Shown here: positions 36,307 through 46,162 of the stretch, one piece after another | How positions within the stretch are numbered: the stretch's first letter is position 1 | How the letters are laid out: every line of letters begins with the position of its first letter | NCBI RefSeq assembly: GCF_014075995.1 | Contig: NZ_CP055153.1 | Location: forward strand, 3,782,001 to 3,846,000 | Length of the DNA stretch: 64,000 nt | Source of the DNA: Adhaeribacter radiodurans | GTDB lineage: Bacteria > Bacteroidota > Bacteroidia > Cytophagales > Hymenobacteraceae | Reading direction: 5' to 3' | The notes under the pieces: model-generated | Told to the model about the DNA's origin: nothing | The model's database searches: none | The model's input: only the letters and a program-made list of their open reading frames with translations | Program-made: the position numbers and the translations under genes

Positions 36307-37262
36307 TATGAATTAGGTTTACGAGTTAATTGTTTTTCGAGGCAGCGCGGGCAAAAACCGGAAGCACCGGAGGCCATCCTAAACAAATTTTTCAAAATAT
36401 TAATCCTGGCTGGGTTATCTAATAAAAAGAATTGAAGTTCGTCGTGAATGGGACAAGGACTCAATAAACTTTGCAGTTCCTGACAACCTTCATCGTTTTC
36501 TTTTCCGAAAAATGCCCCAATTACAATATCGTGGTTCGGGCCGGCAAGCGGCTTTACTTTAAAAAGATTATCCTGTAATACTTTATTTTTAGCAGCATCG
36601 TACTGCATGCCATCGGTATAAATTAAAACCCGAACGTTGGCAATCGATAACGAATTACCATTACTATCCAGAATAATCTGGCGCATGGGCGTATAATCGG
36701 GAACTTTAAAATCGGGTATTTGCTTTTTTAAAAACTTATCTACAAAAGAATACGCCTGCTGCAAAGCCCGGTTAATATCGGTGCCGCCCTGCATTGCGTA
36801 CAATTCATCGTAGAGGTAATTCGCAAATTTTTTAACGTCCTTATTAAACCGCAGCAATAAATTGGCTACCGTATCTACAAACATCAGCTCTACGCTATCA
36901 TCAAATTTAAAAGCCGCTACGTAGGCATTCGGATTGTTTTGCATGCGTTCTAAGTCAAAAATGCCGCTGGCTGCACTGGTGGCAATTAAATCCATTTTGG
37001 TGGGTTTGGTTCCCGGAAAAGCCTGGTCCGCCATCGACGAAGAAGCATCCATCAAAAAAACGCACAAGCCAACTTCGTTGCTGGGCGGTGGCGAAGTGAG
37101 TTCTGGTGGAGGAGGCTGGGTGGGCCTTACCTCCTCTCCTATTATTCTTTCTTCTAAAATACCGTGGTACGCCATACCTATATGGCAGTACCCATCTTCG
37201 GTAGGCTCATCAAAAACGTGCGCTTCGTCGGTGAGGCAGAACCATTTTTTAATTTTGGCCAT
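36306..37262 (-). CDS. von Willebrand factor A domain protein (triad member)
   Basis: The 318-residue protein is the only intact gene of the decayed locus. An N-terminal ~60-residue region with WFCLTDEAH and a Pro-rich linker is followed by a vWA domain with MIDAS DASSS (near residue 72), MQGGTDINRAL (the T of the site) and IYTDGMQ. The end has a CPRC pair (ASGFCPRCLEKQ), perhaps half of a zinc knuckle. vWA, PP2C and kinase genes in one run recall TerY-P-type phosphosignalling triads. It ends in TAATG shared with the PP2C gene. Its function without partners is doubtful. Confidence 0.85.
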   Translation of the reverse strand: MAKIKKWFCLTDEAHVFDEPTEDGYCHIGMAYHGILEERIIGEEVRPTQPPPPELTSPPPSNEVGLCVFLMDASSSMADQAFPGTKPTKMDLIATSAASGIFDLERMQNNPNAYVAAFKFDDSVELMFVDTVANLLLRFNKDVKKFANYLYDELYAMQGGTDINRALQQAYSFVDKFLKKQIPDFKVPDYTPMRQIILDSNGNSLSIANVRVLIYTDGMQYDAAKNKVLQDNLFKVKPLAGPNHDIVIGAFFGKENDEGCQELQSLLSPCPIHDELQFFLLDNPARINILKNLFRMASGASGFCPRCLEKQLTRKPNS

Positions 37263-37745
37263 GATCTAATTTTTATATATGAGTAGCTCCTGCTAGCTAA
37301 TTGAAACTTTTGCGTTTTTATTTATTTGTTTTATAAGAAGCTAATTTGAATAATTTTAAAGTTTTTGTCGTTTCGGGAGTAGGGCCGTTAAGCGCAAATA
37401 AATTCCTGCTTTCGCGAGCGTAGGCGCTCGTGAAGATTATTAACTAGGCCTCCGGCCGGGCGTACCAAAGAGCCTTATTATTATTCAGAGTGCATTCAAT
37501 AGCCTGTTTCTAGCGGCCAATGGCCGGACGATGAACAACACGAGCGTAGACGCTCGCGTTAGAGCAGCTTTTAAAACAGAACTTAACGACCTTACTCCGC
37601 CTTAAGGGATTTTTTAACAGAGCCAATTTTTAAATTGACGCTTAGTTTATTCTTTGTTCATTTAAAATCATATACTAGCTGCTGCTTTGAAATTAAAATA
37701 AACAAGCATTTAGGCCTGATTTCTAATTCATAATTAGCCAAAGCT
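37263..37745. other. Intergenic region holding a foldback element
   Basis: A 483-bp gap between the tape-measure remnant and the vWA gene, nearly half of it taken by the inverted-repeat element at 37376-37598. No ORF of note. Confidence 0.7.
37376..37598. mobile_element. MITE-like foldback element
   Basis: The terminal arms GGAGTAGGGCCGTTAAG (37376-37392) and CTTAACGACCTTACTCC (37582-37598) pair at 15 of 17 positions. Inside lie two hairpins, CGAGCG-TAGG-CGCTCG (37415-37430) and CGAGCG-TAGA-CGCTCG (37541-37556), which are also inverted copies of each other, and then GGCCGG-rich inner palindromes near 37450 and 37515. The nested inverted symmetry over 223 bp with no ORF fits a non-autonomous foldback/MITE or REP-like element. 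No target-site duplication was identified. Confidence 0.65.
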
Positions 37746-39155
37746 TTACCACTCCACTTGCAGCATTTTTTTCATCCAGGGTAATTTTAGTAGAGTAAAG
37801 CCCCAGGGAATGGTATTTAATAATAAATCGTGGCCTTTTCTTTCTACTTGCAAGGTGTAGCGAGCACCGTTTTCTGTCAGAATTCCTTTCCGTTGCAAAA
37901 AAGATTCACGGAATCCCTGCGGCGAAGTATTTTTCAGTGCCTGCCAATGCTCAATAAGCGAGTCTAGCAAATTATCAGCTTCCATTATTTCTTTTTTAGT
38001 TAACCGAATGCCACCGGCTAGTGCTACATCTAATTGAATACCGCACAAAAGTTTATTAAAGACCAATAAATACTCCGGATTCTGGCGTTTACCCGTAACT
38101 AAATACTGGGTCAGCTGCAGTGCGCGGGCAGCTACATAACTATTTTTAAAATGCTGTTTTTCAAGGTAGTTTAATCGGGCAAATACACTTGGCAGGTAGG
38201 GTGCCAGCAAATACAAACCCGCATTTTCCACAAATTTTTTTTCTGTTGTTTCTTCCGGATATTCTGTTTGGTATTCCTGTCCGTTACTCTCCGATGAAAG
38301 TATAGGCAGTTTAGAAGTTTGGGCCGTTAATTGTTGAAGTTCAGCTACGGGCAAATGGGTTAGCTCGCGTAAAAAAAGTAAATTTTCGGTAGGTAATTTG
38401 GCCATAAATCGCCGCAAACTGCTTTTTTCACTTTGCGTCTGACATGCTCCTTTCCAAAGAATATTCTGAATGATGGCCGCTTCTTTCCGGGATAAAGAAT
38501 TAACTACTTGTTCTAGTGGCGCGTGAATTGCTTTTACATAACTCTCCGGATTTACTATTTCCATCGAAATTTTAAATGGCCGAACAATCTCTGCTGCATT
38601 CGCTTTACTGGTTTCTTCTTTTTCAGAACTTACCAGGTTTTCCGTTGGCTGCTCGGTTAAATCAACCAGAGTAGTATCTGAAATACTTGCTGAAACACTT
38701 ACTAAATTATATTGCAGTAGATAAGGATGGTTAATCAGGTTATGTAATAACTTACCCCGCTCCCGACGGTTCTCAATGGTTTTAGTAATTTTTGCTTGTA
38801 ATTGTTGTAGTTCCGGTAGGGGTAATTGTTGCAACCATCGTAAAATTACCTGATTGGAAAGCGATAAGTTTTGCAGGATAGAAATAGCTGACGACCCTGG
38901 CTCCGCGGATTGTTTTTTTGTTAAAAGAATATGGCTGTTAACTGGATTAAATTTACGGATGATTTGATTAAATCCTGCTTTCTCTTCTTTTGCTAGGGTT
39001 GTTAATTCGTCGCCTAAAACCTCGTTTAGGAAAGTAGCTTTTTGCTTGGTGCGTTCTCGGGAATAATTCCCGCTGTTTTGCCTGCTGAAAGGTTTATATA
39101 AAAGTAAATTTTGAATGTTTGCTTGGCTTGCCGTTGCTTTTTTTTCGCTTATTTC
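37746..39155 (-). pseudogene. CIS tape-measure-like protein remnant, C-terminal part
   Basis: In the same frame as the middle part, directly after the second TAG (39156-39158): SEKKATASQANIQNLLLYK through LQNLSLSNQVILRWLQQLP to the C-terminal region AGLYLLAPYLPSVFARLNYL, NPEYLLVFNKLLCGIQLDVA and LLLNTIPWGFTLLKLPWM. The NAGLxLLxPYLPxLF and LPWGxxxIKLPWM signatures are those of the contractile injection system tape-measure-type family (CIS_TMP). The TTG at 38834 used as a start by simple ORF calling is internal. This conserved C-terminal domain shows no disabling lesion. Confidence 0.8.
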
Positions 39156-40100
39156 CTAATCAGGCGCAGTATTCGTTTTGTTAATGGTACGATTGTACAG
39201 TTGGTTACTAAATCCGGGCTTATTAGAATTTAAACTGCTATTTGGGTGATCAGTTAAAGAAAATACATTCAAATTAATTGTTCGCGAACCAGGATGATTA
39301 TCGTTAAGCAGGGAATCCGGATTTGATTTAACCGGAATTGAGGAATGAAGAGTCTGATTGCCTTCTTCCGGCGGCAAATTAAACTTATCAGAAAAGGAAG
39401 AGAAATTAGAGCTAGCTTTGTTTTGAAGTATTGTCGAGTTGGTATAATTTTCCGGGTCGGCGGTGTTTATAGGAGGAGGTGTTTTGTTAAAAGATTCTTT
39501 AGGCTCATCAGTATCAGCAAGCTCCGTGGAAATAGAAGGATACAACAAAAATTCCATTTGCACCGGATTAAGCAATTGCAGGGCAGCTTCTAACTTGGAA
39601 TTATTTACTAAATTATCTGTTCGATTTTCCGGCGAGAAATACAGTTGAACCGTTTTAAACTCGGCTTCGGGCAACCAATCAAAAAGGGCAGCATGCTGAA
39701 TCCAGTTTAAACCAGGCAACTGCATGATTTTCCGCAAGAGCCGGGTTTTACGGGTATCTAAAGAATTAAACCGAATGTGCTGAATAAAGGCTTTTAGTTT
39801 GGTGAGTTGCTCTTTGGTAAAACTTAAAACAGGAATAGAAAAACCAGCTTTTTGGAACAGGGTTTTCTTAAAAATTTGAACGGGTATGTACTGCTCCTGT
39901 GCTTCAAATAAATCTTGCAGTAAAGTTTGAGTAGCGGGTTTTACTTGCGTGGCCAACCGCTGCCACACGATAGAATCTGGTTGTTGTTGGCGCAGGAAAT
40001 TTTGGATAAGTTGAGGCCGGTGAGTAATTAATCGTTGCACCGCTTTGTCTATATCAGTGGGCTTTATTTGGTAAGCCCACCAGGGTAAAATACCCTTAAT
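39156..40100 (-). pseudogene. CIS tape-measure-like protein remnant, middle part
   Basis: It continues in the same frame after the first TAG (40101-40103): IKGILPWWAYQIKPTDIDKA, the LPWWA box of the family, then helical repeats (LITHRPQLIQNFLRQQQPDS) and a long Asn/Ser/Pro-rich stretch that ends at TAG 39156-39158. The ATG near 40040 is internal. Confidence 0.8.
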
Positions 40101-40592
40101 CTAAAAAGTTTGCACTAAGTCCCAATCCTCGGCCCAAGAACCAGGTGTAGTTAGGTTAGCTTGTACAGGAGGATTGCTGGTTAGATTAGTTGCATCTGAA
40201 GAATGAAGCGTATCAGAATCAAGAAGCAGTTGTTTTTGCCTGGTTCCCGATTCACTCTGCTCTGTGTTTTTAGCTGCTATTGCATTAATAAAAGTAAGAT
40301 CTTCCACCGGCTGATTTTGAAAACGAGCAATTTGTTGGGTAAAATCTTGCTCAAACTTCTGCAGCATTTCCGTTTCGCAAAGCTCAGGCCAGTACACATC
40401 TCCTAAATCAATTTCAATTTTATCTATCCGCAGGCTTTTTTGCGACGGTAGCTGTTCTGTAATAATTTTAAATACCAGTTCGTGAATTTGCGTGTCTATG
40501 TGATCTACAAATTCCTGCCGCACCATTTTAGCTATCTCCTCCTGGGAGCAGGTAAATTCAAAAATTTCCTTATTAATAGCTATTGTTTGCAT
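40101..40592 (-). pseudogene. CIS tape-measure-like protein remnant, N-terminal part
   Basis: The N-terminus MQTIAINKEIFEFTCSQEEI with IDKIEIDLGDV is the usual opening of CIS tape-measure-type proteins of Bacteroidota. It ends at a TAG (40101-40103) located in the middle of a conserved segment: VQTF-stop-IKGILPWWAY, with identical frame on both sides, so a Leu codon (TTG to TAG) is the simplest explanation. It starts 7 bp after the preceding gene fragment, as in an operon. Confidence 0.8.
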
Positions 40593-40599
40593 CGCGCTC

Positions 40600-41709
40600 T
40601 TACTTCCGCAATTCGTTTAACTGGTATATCAAATTATTTACAACCTCGGTATTCGAAATTTCAGCTTGGGGTAATTCTTCCAGCCACAACTTGTAGGCTT
40701 CTTCAAATTCACGCATTTGTTTATGATCTAACCAGTAGACCTGCGGATAAATGTGCGCCGGTGTTTCCATGTAAATGGTTTTCTCGAGCAAATGCTTAAA
40801 AGTTTTGTTTCTGAACTTAGCTGGCCAATCCGGAATTAAGATCGAAATTTGAAAAGAATAAGGATCGGCCTGGGCTACCAAGGGATTTTCTGCTTCTGGA
40901 TCATAGGAAACAGGTAATTGTTCGTGCGAAAAAAATGTTATCAAGCTATTTAACTCAGCTTCCATTTCTTCTTGTTGGCGGTAGCGTTTTTTACTTTCGG
41001 CCAAGGTTCGATCTACATCCAACAGGCGAAAAATATAATAACCATCGGCATTCTGCTCCACAAGGTAATTGGACCGGTTGGAGCCAAATTGCTGAATTTG
41101 CTCCATGCGGTGGGTTAAGTGACGGTAAAAAATAAAATTTTCGTTTACAATTACTATTTCTTCTGAATCATTTTTGTTTAAGGTTAAGCGCCAGTTCGTT
41201 TTGCATTCATTTTTCGTGTTTAGGATCCGGAAGGTATAAGTAGTGCTTTTGGGCTGTAACGGAACAGTAATTTCGCCTTTGGCAACCGCGATTACTGTTA
41301 AAATATCCACGGCATCTGAGTTTAGGGCACTGCTTCTTTTACCGGATCGCTCCCGCGGCGAAACTTTGGGCCGCAGTAAAATATGCTCCACCAAGTGAAA
41401 ATTTTCCGCTTCAAAGAAATCCCTCAAGGTTTTAATAGTCAGATCAAAGGCCGTTTCGGCGGCTTTTTGGGTCGGGAAAGATTGGCTGGCTATAACTTCG
41501 TAATCGTTTTCCTGCGTAATTCTTTTCAGGTGGTAATTCCATTTTTCCCGGCGGCCTTCTTTCTCGTACAATGATATTTCGGCACAATGGGTTAAAATAT
41601 AATTTAGAATTTCGTGGGCTTCGTTTTCAAACTCGTATTCAAGGCTCCGGAGTAATACTGAATTTCTATCTGCCGGATCGGTTACTACTACCACGAAGCG
41701 TTGTACCAT
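40600..41709 (-). pseudogene. C-terminal fragment of a large CIS-locus protein
   Basis: 369 residues that look like the C-terminal third of a large eCIS-associated protein: FPTQKAAETAFDLTIKTLRD, NFHLVEHILLRPK, DPYSFQISILIPDWPAKFRN and METPAHIYPQVYWLDHKQM are typical end-region motifs. The apparent start MVQRFVVVV lies inside the reading frame of the upstream membrane protein fragment in another frame, as expected if a deletion removed the rest of the gene. It might still be expressed. The assignment to a CIS locus rests on family recognition and the adjoining tape-measure gene. Confidence 0.6.
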
Positions 41710-42212
41710 ACTTCTAAATTTTGCCGCACTTTATTTATATCACCTTCGGCTGCATCTATTAAAGCCAGAATAGCCTGGTGGGCCGGAAAACCAGAATAAT
41801 TTAATACTGCTTCGCGCAAAGATTTGAGTGGGCTTTTATCAACGGAATTTTCGGCATTGGCCGTTCCGCCACCAGCCGCCCCGGATACATTAGTAGAACT
41901 GGCCGGTAAAATAATGTCTAACAAAGCTAGGGCAAAATTGCTGGCCGGAATGTAGGAAGGTAAATTCTTCTTCGTTCGGCTGCTATACTTGCCCCGATAA
42001 AGACTAGCAACTAAAGGATGCGAATACAGTTTTTCGACTAATCGGTTTTCCGGGGTATTATGCAACAACTCGTGGATGCCCCGGTGCAGATCGGACGCTC
42101 TTTTCTTTAAAACGCCTTCTACAATTTCGTTAATGGCACTACATATAAAGCTCAGCAACAAGTATAAAAAAATTATACCTATAAATACATCCAGCATCTG
42201 TAATGTCGACAT
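41688..42212 (-). pseudogene. N-terminal fragment of a CIS-associated membrane protein
   Basis: 174 residues: a TM helix at the N-terminus (DVFIGIIFLYLLLSFICSAINEIVEG), LKKRASDLHRGIHELLHN, LPSYIPASNFALALLDIIL, and ALIDAAEGDINKVRQNLEVW. In intact relatives this is followed by a MDRVSGWYKR-like segment and several more TM helices; here it stops at three consecutive stops after YNASW. It overlaps the next fragment by 22 bp in another frame. Both points suggest a deletion junction near 41700. Confidence 0.65.
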
Positions 42213-42815
42213 TTACTTACTTTCTATGTTTAAATAACTGCTTGTAACTGCTGTTCTAATTATTACCTTTTAGCACTGGCTTTGAAGCCTTAGCACCACT
42301 ACTCCTAACCATCAGTAATAACTTACTCACTGTTTTAGGTTGTTAAAGGTAGAATTTACGAAAGGGCAGATCAATACTGATTTTTCAGTATTTTTTAGCA
42401 AAAAAGTAAAAACATAAGGAATTTCTTGACCTTGGAGTAAACCGGATTTTACTAAATAAATCCTGATAAGGACTTGATTAAAAATAAGTTAAAAGTTCTG
42501 TTCTTCCGATGGAATCTATTTAGCTACCTAGCAGAATAATTTCCTTGGGAAGGACAACTAAAAAAGACGTTGATTTACTTTAAACTATGTTTAGTCCTTT
42601 TACTTAGCATTTAATAATCTTTATCTATTTGATTTTTCTCGGAACCAGTTTCAACCATAAAAAAGTAAATGGACCTGCTTAAAGAAGTATTGCCTTCTGA
42701 GAATAATTTTATGAATACAAGTATAAAGACCTCATTTTTAATGGTTAAATGCAAAACCTAATTCTAAAAGATGCGTTTTTATTAACATTTAAATTAATGT
42801 AGGGAAGCTTTACGG
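42213..42815. other. Intergenic region, about 600 bp
   Basis: Gene-free AT-rich DNA between the decayed locus and the winged-helix gene. It may be a remnant of the lost operon front, but no recognisable coding piece or repeat was found. Confidence 0.4.
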
Positions 42816-43112
42816 ATGAACTTAAATTTAAATAATTACCAGAAGTACTCCAACCATTTGCTTTCTGCCGAGCAGAAATTATTTGACAAATACCGCAAAG
42901 ATATTTTGCAATTTTGCCAGGAAGCACAATCGCGAAGTGCGATTTTACAATTTTTGGGAATTGCAGAAACGTACGAAAACTACAAGAAATTTATTCTTAA
43001 GTTAATTAATGAGCGTTATTTAAATTACACGGATATTCGTCATCCGCAATCGCCCAAACAAAAGTTCGTTATTAGCCAGAAAGGTTTAAATTATCTCCGA
43101 GCTATTTCTTAG
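42816..43112 (+). CDS. Small winged-helix-like hypothetical protein
   Basis: A 98-residue protein without a recognised family. The C-terminal half (LQFLGIAETYENYKKFILKLIN.RYLNY, then SPKQKFVISQKGLNYL) looks like the winged-helix end found in Fic-type and ATP-dependent helicase-like proteins of Bacteroidota, with the wing K-F-V-I-S-x-K-G-L. It could be a stand-alone DNA-binding protein or a remnant of a larger gene. It begins 604 bp from the decayed locus and is followed by a terminator. Confidence 0.6.
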   Translation: MNLNLNNYQKYSNHLLSAEQKLFDKYRKDILQFCQEAQSRSAILQFLGIAETYENYKKFILKLINERYLNYTDIRHPQSPKQKFVISQKGLNYLRAIS

Positions 43113-43159
43113 TATAGTATTTACTTATTCCTCCGTAATTGAATTCGTTAAAAAAATAT

Positions 43160-43213
43160 GCCTGTGCCAGAATCGCTAATTAAAGTAATTCACCAGCACA
43201 GACTTATTTTTTT
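43160..43213. terminator. Terminator between convergent genes
   Basis: GCCTGTGC (43160-43167) pairs with GCACAGAC (43196-43203) with one mismatch, followed by TTATTTTTTT. It lies between the convergent winged-helix and M48 genes. Confidence 0.55.
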
Positions 43214-43262
43214 ATTAATCAGGATTTAACTTAAATCTTCCTAATCCAAAGCGCTGCTAAAA

Positions 43263-44753
43263 TTACCGTTGAACTACTTTAATTAAAGAACCGGCTGAAA
43301 CGGATTCATTTAATTCCATTCCGTTTAAAATAGCCATTTCGGTTAACCGTTTTTCGGGTACATTATACTGCCGTAATACTTGCGACAGCGTTCCGGATTT
43401 AGCCACCGTTTTAATGCGCACCCGCTCGGCTTGGCGATTAATAATAGCCGGATCGGTCAGCTTCCGGAATTGGTCCATAGTAGATTTAAAGGCCGAAAAA
43501 TAATTTTCAAAATCGGTGGCAGCCGAAATGCCCATTAAACTATAAATATTATTATCGTACTGAATTAAATAAGTTAATGTGCGAATGGTAGGCGTCTGTT
43601 GTTGTTGCTGTTGCTGCTGTTGTTGCTGGTCTTGTTGAGGTTTCTGGTCGGCCACCATGGCAAAAGCAGGTAAACCATTAACCGTTACCTTTTTCGATTC
43701 TAAGGCTTGCAATTGGTACTTTTGTAACAATTGCTGAGCGGCTTCTTCCAACGATTTTCCGGGGACTAAAGTTAAAGCCATCATAGCTTTACCGTCTTTA
43801 TCTGCCATCTGAAATTGTTGCGGAGAGTTTTGGTAAGCCCAACCAGTAGGAACCGGAAATTGAAACTTTAATTCGGGATGATAAAATACATACGTTTCCA
43901 CAAACCCCTGCCGCGGGTCTTCGCCATACACTATACCATCAATCATTTTCAGGTAATTATTACGGTTAACCTGCAAATTAGTAGTTTTCACTTTTTGCTT
44001 CCATTCGGTTGCTAACTCTTTTACCGTTTCGTAGCGATCGGCGGGATTTGGGTGAGTAGAAAGAAAATCTGGAATAGGTTCGGTTTCGCTTTGCTCTTGT
44101 TCGCGCTTTAAGGTTAAAAAGAAATCGGCCATTTGCGCAGCATCGTACCCAATTTTAGTGGAATATTCTACTCCCAATTGATCTGATTGGCGTTCATCGT
44201 CTCGGCCAAATTTTAGAAATAGTAAAGCCAGGCTTTGTTGGGCTTGCTCGCCAAACTGGGCAAATTCCGGCGAAATTACCATTCCTACTACCAAGCCTAT
44301 TTGTGCCAGCATAGATTTACTTTGCTGCTGTGCCGAATGACGCGCCGCAATGTGCCCGATTTCGTGACCTAACACCCCGGCAAACTGCGCCTCGTTGTTA
44401 AAGTGGGCCATAATGCCCCGCGTAAAATAAACGTATCCACCCGGAACCGCAAACGCATTTATTACCGGCGAATCAATTATTTTAAATTCATATTTTAAAT
44501 CTTTCCGGTGCGATACCGCTACCATTTTCTGGCCTTTTTCATTAATAAAATTTTGTAACTGTTTGTTAGGATATAATCCAAACTGGTTAATTACCTCCGG
44601 GTCGGCTTGTTGTCCCATGGCAATTTCCTGTTGTTTCGAGATAAAGGAAATATCTTTTTTACCTGTTACCGGATTGGTAGCGCAAGAATGACAAATAAGT
44701 AGCGTAGCCACCATAAAACTGCCTACGTTAACTTTGGTTAGCAACTTTTTCAT
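43263..44753 (-). CDS. M48 family metalloprotease lipoprotein
   Basis: The 496-residue protein has a lipoprotein signal (LLICHSC, then ATNPVTGKKDISF, the usual motif after the lipid Cys in this group), and an M48 peptidase domain with zinc site HEIGHIAARHS (near residue 129) and the third ligand in DERQSDQLGVEYSTK. A polyglutamine stretch of about 14 residues lies near residue 383. The C-terminus (TLSQVLRQYNVPEKRLTEMAILNGM) resembles a LysM-type domain. It probably degrades misfolded envelope proteins, like BepA/LoiP relatives. Monocistronic. Confidence 0.9.
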   Translation of the reverse strand: MKKLLTKVNVGSFMVATLLICHSCATNPVTGKKDISFISKQQEIAMGQQADPEVINQFGLYPNKQLQNFINEKGQKMVAVSHRKDLKYEFKIIDSPVINAFAVPGGYVYFTRGIMAHFNNEAQFAGVLGHEIGHIAARHSAQQQSKSMLAQIGLVVGMVISPEFAQFGEQAQQSLALLFLKFGRDDERQSDQLGVEYSTKIGYDAAQMADFFLTLKREQEQSETEPIPDFLSTHPNPADRYETVKELATEWKQKVKTTNLQVNRNNYLKMIDGIVYGEDPRQGFVETYVFYHPELKFQFPVPTGWAYQNSPQQFQMADKDGKAMMALTLVPGKSLEEAAQQLLQKYQLQALESKKVTVNGLPAFAMVADQKPQQDQQQQQQQQQQQTPTIRTLTYLIQYDNNIYSLMGISAATDFENYFSAFKSTMDQFRKLTDPAIINRQAERVRIKTVAKSGTLSQVLRQYNVPEKRLTEMAILNGMELNESVSAGSLIKVVQR

Positions 44754-45262
44754 TTAGTTTGTTTCTAAATATAGTAAGTGGTTCTTCTTAGAAAGTTTAT
44801 ATTTAATTGAACGTGGTTAATTGTAATAAGTTGCCCTTACTGATTCGTCCACTCACCCATTCGGCTTAGTTAGAAAGATGAATTAGGCAACCAGCCTTAG
44901 TAACAGAAAGTTAGTTACCAAAAATAAATATGAGAGGGAGAAGTATACGACCTATCATTTCAAAATTTACTATTTTCGATTTGGAATGATAGCTTCCTCC
45001 AACCTGGCTCCGAAGAAATATTTTTAACCAGGCTACTTCTCTTTTATTGTCAGCTTTCTTCATAGCATATTTTAGTACTCAAAGCCTAAATATTAAACTT
45101 CTCGGCTATTCTTTTTTATTTTGGTTTAGGATTAAATGCTTTTAGTAAATGATAAAAGCAACAATTTCATTAATTACAGGTTTAAATGAACCGGTAACTT
45201 GCTAAGATAACCGGAAGGTTGCAAAATTTACCGCCGCCATGTTAAATTGTTCTCCAAGTATT
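44754..45262. other. Intergenic region with one hairpin
   Basis: A 509-bp spacer between divergent genes. It contains a 13-bp stem (44952-44964 with 44980-44992, one G-T pair) without a T-run. Nothing else was recognised. Confidence 0.4.
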
Positions 45263-46153
45263 ATGAAAAAATTAGTTGTTCTGTTATTAACCTTTTTTAC
45301 TTGCATCGGGCTTATATTTTGCGATAATTCTTCTAAGACAGACGATTCGAAACAGGGAAAAGGTGAAAAGAAAAAAAGTAAGAAGATGGCCGCATCTTCT
45401 AATGTTCAGGTTACTGATAAGTGGGATATGCCCGCAATTTTAAAAGAAGTTTCCGGAATTGCTTACCTGGGCCCTGATCGGTTTGCCTGCGTACAAGACG
45501 AAGCAGGCATTATTTTTATTTATAATACGGCTACTTCTTCCATTGAAAAACAAATCACTTTCGGGGGTTCCGGCGACTACGAAGGAATTACAATAACAGG
45601 TAAATCGGCTTACGTGGTGAGCAGCGACGGCAAATTATACGAAATCGAAGACTTGGAACAAGATGAGCCAAATGTTAAAACGTACGCTACTTCTTTAACC
45701 GCCGAGCAAAATGTAGAAGGATTATGCTACGATAAAAAGCAAAATCGCTTACTCCTGGCTATTAAAGGAGCCGAAGTGAACGACCCGGATAATAAAGGAA
45801 TATACGCGTTTGATTTACAAAGCAAAAAACTAAACTCCGAACCAGTTTATAAAATAAATTTGCGCGATCCGGTATTTGCGCGGTTATCGTCTAAAAAGAC
45901 AAATGCTATTATGCAGCCATCCGAGATAAACGTACACCCAGTTACCGGTGATATTTACGTAACCGAAGCTACTAAACCTAAACTGTTAATTCTGGACAAC
46001 TCAGGTGAAATTAAAAATTTACTAATTTTAAATTCTTCGGAGTTTTCGCAACCCGAGGGTTTAACTTTTAGCCCAACCGGCGACTTGTTTATTTCTAATG
46101 AAGGCAAAAAAGAAGCGGGTAATATCTTAAAAGTAGAAATTTCGGAACTGTAA
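45263..46153 (+). CDS. SdiA-regulated domain lipoprotein (YjiK-like beta-propeller)
   Basis: The start at 45263 gives a lipoprotein signal MKKLVVLLLTFFTCIGLIFC; an ATG eight codons upstream does not. After a Lys/Ser linker, the SdiA-regulated/YjiK-type propeller follows: LKEVSGIAYLGPDRFACVQDE, GSGDYEGITITG, EGLCYDKKQNRLLLAIKG, QPSEINVHPVTGDIYVTEA and FSQPEGLTFSPTGDLFISNEG. Such proteins bind calcium or act as esterase-like sensors; function unproven. It converges closely (9 bp) with the next gene. Confidence 0.82.
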   Translation: MKKLVVLLLTFFTCIGLIFCDNSSKTDDSKQGKGEKKKSKKMAASSNVQVTDKWDMPAILKEVSGIAYLGPDRFACVQDEAGIIFIYNTATSSIEKQITFGGSGDYEGITITGKSAYVVSSDGKLYEIEDLEQDEPNVKTYATSLTAEQNVEGLCYDKKQNRLLLAIKGAEVNDPDNKGIYAFDLQSKKLNSEPVYKINLRDPVFARLSSKKTNAIMQPSEINVHPVTGDIYVTEATKPKLLILDNSGEIKNLLILNSSEFSQPEGLTFSPTGDLFISNEGKKEAGNILKVEISEL

Positions 46154-46162
46154 AGGAGTATT

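Noticed and set aside
39156-40103. Amber (TAG) recoding
   Set aside because: Normal genes in the window end in TAG and no suppressor tRNA is visible, so nonsense mutation is more likely.
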